Shown here: in pieces, positions 59,481-64,000 of the stretch
How the letters are laid out: every line of letters begins with the position of its first letter
Numbering within the stretch: the stretch's first letter is position 1
Translations under genes and position numbers: made by a program
The notes under the pieces: model-generated
Seen by the model: the letters and a program-made list of their open reading frames with translations, nothing else
What the model was told of the DNA's origin: nothing
Database searches by the model: none
Assembly (NCBI GenBank): GCA_965146665.1
Contig: CBCTHE010000011.1
Coordinates: forward strand, 62,001-126,000
Source of the DNA: Ructibacterium sp965146665
GTDB taxonomy: Bacteria; Bacillota; Clostridia; Monoglobales; Monoglobaceae
Reading direction: 5' to 3'
DNA length: 64,000 nt

Positions 59481-60181
59481 TGACACTTGGACATCCATAG
59501 CGCAGAGGTTGCCCCACCATAACCTCCTAGGGATAGACTAAACTCCGCCGTCGGATCATACACATCGGGCGGACGTTCTGTACACTCTTTGATTATATTA
59601 AGGGTGAGTCCTATTTTATATGCCTCCTCGGAAGCAGTGGCAATCCAAGGCCTTCTCATTGTGTACCCAGATGAATGACGAGGTTCTAGCATACGCAGTA
59701 AAGTAACAAGTGCTTCTTCATAGGTAAGTTCATCATATAACCTCGCATAAGCATCTCCTTCTTCAAAACTTCCGGCAAGCAAACCTAAGTGGATAAGAGA
59801 TAAGACTAAATTTTCATCTTCTGGGGCTACATCCACAAAGTTCAAGTCCATATTTAATTCCTTTGAATATTCTTCTGTAAGATTACGAAAAGATTCTCCT
59901 TTTTGCGGGTTAATGGTAGAACAATAAACACGTCTACCCCACCCAGCACCATATGCATATGGCGTACGTACAACAATATAAGCCATACTCAAAGCATCTT
60001 TTCGCTGTATAAAAGACGTCTCTTTCCATTTTTCTTTTACATTTCGCACAATGTCCAATGTTTCTAGATTGGCGATTATTGCATCATCATTTCTAGTATT
60101 ACCTTGCCACTCTATACAATGGCCATTCAGACTGCAACATAACATAAATAGTAAAAATCCACATATTATTTTCTGAAACAT
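59477..60181 (-). CDS. Secreted protein with SLH-like helices, downstream of the Rhs tip
   Basis: 234 residues from ATG 60181, with AGGAGGGATCAT inside the end of the Rhs gene. Signal peptide 1-~22 (KIICGFLLFMLCCSLNGHC). Two stretches (NLETLDIVRNVKEKWKETSF, then IQRKDALSMAYIVV; and LIHLGLLAGSFEEG...LTYEEALVTLLRML) follow the SLH pattern. The C-terminus ends GGYGGATSALWMSKCH. It overlaps the Rhs frame by a few bases in the usual place of an immunity gene; whether it protects against that protein is a guess. Confidence 0.7.
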   Translation of the reverse strand: MFQKIICGFLLFMLCCSLNGHCIEWQGNTRNDDAIIANLETLDIVRNVKEKWKETSFIQRKDALSMAYIVVRTPYAYGAGWGRRVYCSTINPQKGESFRNLTEEYSKELNMDLNFVDVAPEDENLVLSLIHLGLLAGSFEEGDAYARLYDELTYEEALVTLLRMLEPRHSSGYTMRRPWIATASEEAYKIGLTLNIIKECTERPPDVYDPTAEFSLSLGGYGGATSALWMSKCH

Positions 60182-60191
60182 ATGATCCCTC

Positions 60192-61097
60192 CTAATTTGC
60201 ATTTCTCCAAATATCAGGAATAATTCCCAATGTCATATTCAAAGTAGTATTTTCAAACGCAAATTGATACATACCGTAAAAATCGCTTGCACGTTGTTCA
60301 GATGTTCCTTCATAACTACATGGCATCCACGGCCAAAATCCAAAGCCATAACCGCTGACTGCATCTTTCATTTTTGCAGTTGAATCCAGCATCGAACCAT
60401 ATCCATCCGATAAAAGCCTAGGTGCCACAACTTGAGCGCCGTTTTTGCCGTAGCTTGCATTTAATTCCTTCCTAACACAATTTTCAACCAACATTGCTGT
60501 CATTTCCTGATAACCTTTTACGATATCAGAAGTGTACTTCTGCCTTTCATTTATATCTTGTCTCCAATATATGTCTTTTTCTACAGCATCATTATACCCT
60601 TGTTTTAGAGTGTATAAATGGGTTGCTTCGTGTGCTATTCTAGCAATCTGTTCGTATATGTCCGCATTAGATTGATTAACATTTAGCCAATACGAATTTT
60701 TAGCTTTATTTCCATCACTTGTCCCTTTGCTCCCATCTGAAACATTATAAAATCCAATTGAATATTCAGCCTCCGCATCATTAGCCATAAAGTTAAACAA
60801 ATCTGCGGTTGTTTTTGATCCTACTTTTCCATCATATGAGAATCCTATAATTCGGTCTGGATTTTCTTCATCATACATAAATTTAACACTCTCGCCAAAT
60901 ACTACAGATACGGCATTTTTAAATGTTTCCGAATCTTTTTCCGCAACTGTAATGTATAGTCCACTAGGATCCACAAACGTCACCGGGTTATTACTACAGA
61001 ACGCATACCAATTCAAGCCGTCCTTGGCAGGATCTTCGGTGATAAATCTTCCAATAGAGGAATCATAGTACCGCGCACGAAGGTACGCTTGTGTCAA
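60192..61097 (-). CDS. Orphan Rhs core end with C-terminal HEATH metallopeptidase-like domain
   Basis: 301 residues of frame from TTG 61097 with no ribosome site, so the true 5' part is missing. YLRARYYDSSIGRFITEDP then DGLNWYAFCSNNPVTFVDPS are the end of an Rhs repeat core. Residues ~50-301 are a variable tip holding the zinc motif IAHEATHLYT (HExxH at 156-160), with Glu-rich helices after it (GYQEMTAMLVEN). In Rhs/polymorphic toxins the tip is the toxic domain. Here only the tip plus the core end remain, as in silent orphan cassettes. The open frame runs back into the 3' end of dinD without a start codon. Confidence 0.75.
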   Translation of the reverse strand: MTQAYLRARYYDSSIGRFITEDPAKDGLNWYAFCSNNPVTFVDPSGLYITVAEKDSETFKNAVSVVFGESVKFMYDEENPDRIIGFSYDGKVGSKTTADLFNFMANDAEAEYSIGFYNVSDGSKGTSDGNKAKNSYWLNVNQSNADIYEQIARIAHEATHLYTLKQGYNDAVEKDIYWRQDINERQKYTSDIVKGYQEMTAMLVENCVRKELNASYGKNGAQVVAPRLLSDGYGSMLDSTAKMKDAVSGYGFGFWPWMPCSYEGTSEQRASDFYGMYQFAFENTTLNMTLGIIPDIWRNAN

Positions 61098-61171
61098 GTA
61101 AAAACCAAAAAAATTTTTATTTTTATGTAAATCCAGGCACCAATTATTATTCCAAACTTTTGATGGCAGTT

Positions 61172-62032
61172 CTATTCGTCTAACATTAATTGACCGTTTT
61201 TCGCTTTCTGTCTAAGCAATTCCATTTGTTCTTTTTCAATTTGGGCAATACTTTTTTCCGGCGTCGGTAAATCCTCCGGCATAGTTCCGCCTATTTTCTC
61301 TATCGCCTCACGAACCTCCTTTCCTACAGAACGGTGGATTGATGTTGCTGTTTCCGCATCATCAATTTGATCTTTTCTTAATTTCTCTTCTGTCTGTGAG
61401 ATTCTGAATAAATTAGCAATCAGTTCTGTGCTTCCCATATAATCAAGGATTTTTTGACCTATTTCCAAGCCTTTCTTTTTATGAATGTCATCTACTGTCA
61501 TACCGCCATATAATCCCATATATCCTGCATTTTGAAATATGGAAAACTCTTCGTTTGTAATAACTCCGGCGCTTCTTGCCGTTTCCGCAAGAAGCTGATT
61601 CCATTGCTTGATATCTCCTCTGACAACAAGCCGCCTTGCATCCTCGTCAAGCTGATTAAACCTATCCGCTACTTCCTGACGATATGTTTGTATTGCAAAA
61701 TATGTTTGACCAAGAGCAATTACTTCTTTTCTGGGATCGCCGTTTTGAACAATTAGATAACAGGCATACCGTGTAAGCTCATAATCAAGCATCGGCTTCT
61801 CAGTCACGCCCGCCTTCACGATTTTCCTGACCTCGGGAAAATCGTTTTCAACATCATGACCGCTGTTTTGACAAGCAAGCATTGCTCGTTTTATGACTTT
61901 ATGAAAATTTTCCCATTTTGTATAATCCAGTACATGTGCCAATTCACGCGCATACCAAAATTCTGTACCGTCCTTATGGATTCGCTTGATATCCTCAAAA
62001 CATTTATATTCTTTGGCAATTAAGGTACTCAT
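61172..62032 (-). CDS. dinD: DNA damage-inducible protein D (DinD)
   Basis: 286 residues behind GAAGGAGAGGATAG. The N-terminal Bro-N-like fold (FEDIKRIHKDGTEFWYAREL, then AHVLDYTKWENFHKVIKRAM) and the DinD middle (DYELTRYACYLIVQNGDPRK, ETARSAGVITNEEFSIFQNA, GYMGLYGGMTVDDIHKKKGL) fit full length. In E. coli DinD is LexA-controlled and inhibits RecA strand exchange. I see no LexA box here. Own promoter at 62059-62087. Confidence 0.93.
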   Translation of the reverse strand: MSTLIAKEYKCFEDIKRIHKDGTEFWYARELAHVLDYTKWENFHKVIKRAMLACQNSGHDVENDFPEVRKIVKAGVTEKPMLDYELTRYACYLIVQNGDPRKEVIALGQTYFAIQTYRQEVADRFNQLDEDARRLVVRGDIKQWNQLLAETARSAGVITNEEFSIFQNAGYMGLYGGMTVDDIHKKKGLEIGQKILDYMGSTELIANLFRISQTEEKLRKDQIDDAETATSIHRSVGKEVREAIEKIGGTMPEDLPTPEKSIAQIEKEQMELLRQKAKNGQLMLDE

Positions 62033-62058
62033 TCTATTCTATCCTCTCCTTCGTGTCA

Positions 62059-62087
62059 ATTATACCACATCTGCTGCTGAAAAGCAA
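62059..62087 (-). promoter_or_regulatory. Promoter of dinD
   Basis: Minus strand TTGCTT (62082-62087), 17 bp, TATAAT (62059-62064). The -10 overlaps the stop codon of the upstream recombinase. Confidence 0.65.
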
Positions 62088-62449
62088 TTTTTAACTATGC
62101 TCAAAAGCCCCGATTGTCTGTCCTCGCTGAATTTCGGTTCTTGTATACTCATCAGCGTTACATGATGTATTTCCAAATAATGCAGTATCTTTTCCAACAA
62201 TGCTATATCTCTGGAAAGTCGGGCGATATCCCTGACATATACCGTCTTAATATTCCCGCTTTTCACATCACATAAGAGGCGGCGCAATTCTTTCCTGTTC
62301 GTATTGATGCCGCTGCCGTATTCCGCGTAAAAAACAACCTCCTGTTCCAGCACCCCGGCTTCCTGCAAAACAGATTTCATGTACTCCTCCTGCAAATGCA
62401 GCGACTTTCCATCATTGTACGCACATCTGCAATAGCACGCTATTTTCAT
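62060..62449 (-). CDS. Small serine-recombinase-like protein lacking the catalytic serine
   Basis: 129 residues covering only the resolvase catalytic fold. The normal Y.RVS start is YCRCAYND, so the nucleophile position (residue 10) is Ala. Other fold motifs remain: SGINTNRKELRRLLCDVKSG, and VRDIARLSRD with its conserved Arg/Ser. There is no recombinase or zinc domain. The ATG overlaps the stop of the large recombinase by 4 bp, so the two are coupled. An accessory or dead subunit is likely. Confidence 0.8.
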   Translation of the reverse strand: MKIACYCRCAYNDGKSLHLQEEYMKSVLQEAGVLEQEVVFYAEYGSGINTNRKELRRLLCDVKSGNIKTVYVRDIARLSRDIALLEKILHYLEIHHVTLMSIQEPKFSEDRQSGLLSIVKNCFSAADVV

Positions 62450-63987
62450 ACGTTGCTCCCTCCTGTCATTTCCCGATAAATCTCTTCATATCTCCAGATA
62501 ATCTCTATCCGCTCTGCGTCATAAACCACAATTCGTTCGAGCAGTTCCTCAACAGCATTTTTTGTCAACTGCTCCGGCGCTATTGCAGCATATCGTTTCA
62601 TTAAAGTATAAACATCACGCTGATTTTGAACTGCCGCAACCTTTTTTGACTGTTCAGCAGTCTGCCTGTCAAGGCAGATTTTTTCAGTTTCGAGCGCTTC
62701 CCGTTCCCGAAGATACACATCCTTTGTAATATCGCCGCCTGCAAACGCTTCATATAACTTAATTGCTTCGCCGTCCAGCCTTTTTCGTCTCGCATCGTTG
62801 TTTACCGCTGCGGTATCTGCCGTCTCTTTTTGCAAACATTCTCCATATTTGCATTCAAGTGCGTCAAACCGTTGCTGCAATTCCTCCACTACCCTTCTGC
62901 GGATATCCATTTCCTTTAACCTAATATTGGGACAACGTTCTTGTCCAACAATATATTCTCTGGATTTACAAAAATACCGGCCATCTGTGCGTTTGCGATA
63001 AGACTTTCCGCAATGCCCGCAAACGATTTTGCCTACAAACAAAGCTTCAAACGCATCTGCCGGACGTTTCCGTTTGGTATCACGTTTTGTAAAGGTCTGC
63101 TGAACGGCGTCAAAATTTTCTGCCGAAACAATTGCCGCATGCCGGTTTTCCGTCACAATCCAATCTTCTTCTGCGCATTTGGTTTCAATATAGTTAATGC
63201 TCTTGTTTTTGCCAAAAATGCAGCATCCGGTATACTGACGGTTGGAGAGCAATTCTCTGACTGCCGAGGTATACCAGACATTTTTCCTGATTTTCTCCTC
63301 CGGAATCCCTTGTAACTGCTGCCGTCTGACGCTCGGTGTGAAAACGCCGTTGCTGTTGAGGCTCTTTGTAATCTCAACCAATTCCCAGCCTGCCAGCCGC
63401 TGCCCGAATATCCATCGCACTACCTCGGCCGCCGGTTCATCTATCATAAGCTGACCGGTGCTTTTATCCTTCCGATAACCAAAGAACGGCGGCATCAGTA
63501 TAACTCCTTTTTCTGCCCGGAAACGCTTGGTTTGTTTAATCCGTTTAGACAGCCACTTTGAATAATAATCGCATCGGATATTTTTAAATCCCAGCACCAT
63601 ATCGCCCACGGCCGTCTGGTACTTGCTGTCGAAGTTGTCTAAGATAGAGATGAACCGCACATGCAGGAACGGAAACACCGTTTCCAGATAGGTACCGACC
63701 TCCACATAGTTGCGCCCGAAACGGGACAAATCCTTTACGATAATCACCTTAATCTGCCCCGCTTTCACCATATCCAGCATTCTCCTTACATCCGGACGAT
63801 TGAAATTCGTCCCCGAGTATCCATCGTCCACAAATTCAAGCACTTCATATTCCGCAAATTCCGGATGGGAATGAATATAGCTGTAAAGCAATTTACTCTG
63901 ATTCTCAATGCTGTTACTGACGTCCTGTTCCTTTTTATCGCCATCCTTTAAGGATAAACGCTTGTATAGCGCCAAATACTCACTCAT
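62446..63987 (-). CDS. Large serine recombinase
   Basis: 513 residues, ATG 63987 behind GGGGTG. Resolvase domain with YKRLS (Ser12), DDGYSGTNFNRPDVRRML, KDLSRFGRNY and GDMVLGFKNIRCDYYSKWLS. Then a recombinase domain (PPFFGYRKDK, LLSNRQYTGCCIFGKN), a zinc ribbon (CGHCGKSYRKR...YFCKSR...CPN) and a C-terminal coiled coil (~385-450). Such enzymes move Tn4451- and phage-like elements without tyrosine chemistry. It is the last gene before the window edge and marks an integrated element that continues to the right. Confidence 0.95.
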   Translation of the reverse strand: MSEYLALYKRLSLKDGDKKEQDVSNSIENQSKLLYSYIHSHPEFAEYEVLEFVDDGYSGTNFNRPDVRRMLDMVKAGQIKVIIVKDLSRFGRNYVEVGTYLETVFPFLHVRFISILDNFDSKYQTAVGDMVLGFKNIRCDYYSKWLSKRIKQTKRFRAEKGVILMPPFFGYRKDKSTGQLMIDEPAAEVVRWIFGQRLAGWELVEITKSLNSNGVFTPSVRRQQLQGIPEEKIRKNVWYTSAVRELLSNRQYTGCCIFGKNKSINYIETKCAEEDWIVTENRHAAIVSAENFDAVQQTFTKRDTKRKRPADAFEALFVGKIVCGHCGKSYRKRTDGRYFCKSREYIVGQERCPNIRLKEMDIRRRVVEELQQRFDALECKYGECLQKETADTAAVNNDARRKRLDGEAIKLYEAFAGGDITKDVYLREREALETEKICLDRQTAEQSKKVAAVQNQRDVYTLMKRYAAIAPEQLTKNAVEELLERIVVYDAERIEIIWRYEEIYREMTGGSNV

Positions 63988-64000
63988 GCAGAAACACCCC

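Overview
The window looks like a chromosomal segment of an anaerobic, spore-forming Firmicute of the class Clostridia. An Oscillospiraceae-like gut species would fit, but I cannot name it. The reasons are: a large-type SRP RNA directly upstream of dnaX, a homodimeric pyruvate:ferredoxin oxidoreductase, a SpoIIQ-like M23 protein behind a sigma-F/G type promoter, CotF-like coat proteins, AGGAGG ribosome binding sites, and many promoters of the TTGACA-17-TATAAT type. The first ~33 kb is GC-rich and compact. From ~33.4 kb onward GC falls, intergenic gaps widen and gene debris appears.

Region 1 (1-33 kb) is mostly core or long-resident genes. It holds two tandem aldose-epimerase-like genes; SRP RNA-dnaX-ybaB; nifJ; a PAS-GGDEF protein; an AI-2E family exporter; a DUF3795 protein; a lipoprotein; spoIIQ; ispE; ftsH; and a cyclophilin lipoprotein. 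Next come a PTS-EIIC/EAL fusion, a carbohydrate cluster (GH88 hydrolase, AraC regulator, ADP-ribosylglycohydrolase-like protein), a DUF2461 protein and DAHP synthase. Two very small genes, for a 30-residue membrane peptide and a ribbon-helix-helix protein, are divergent, and a CotF-like coat pair follows. The region ends with a MerR-controlled heterodimeric ABC exporter and an alpha/beta hydrolase.

Region 2 (33-40 kb) has a membrane-anchored AraC regulator and a secreted parallel beta-helix protein ending in a PDZ domain. Region 3 (39.7-58.3 kb) is accessory DNA. It begins with a dead tyrosine recombinase and a truncated GIY-YIG/DUF4357 protein. It then holds a TetR/OYE/EFR1 redox module with face-to-face promoters over one palindrome, three small regulatory genes, a 3140-residue surface subtilase with RCC1, vWA and SLH regions plus a companion secreted protein, and a double-frameshifted MmeI-like methyltransferase remnant. 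Three copies of a repeat built on TGACCGCTTTT sit at the module borders (40.95, 45.15 and 58.06 kb).

Region 4 (58.3-64 kb) carries tRNA-Arg(CCG) and tRNA-Leu(CAG), followed by AT-rich mobile debris. This includes TnpV, a frameshifted DUF6809-like gene, an orphan Rhs tip with a HEATH zinc-protease motif and a secreted neighbour, DinD, and two overlapping serine recombinase genes, the smaller of which lacks the catalytic serine. The element continues past the right edge.
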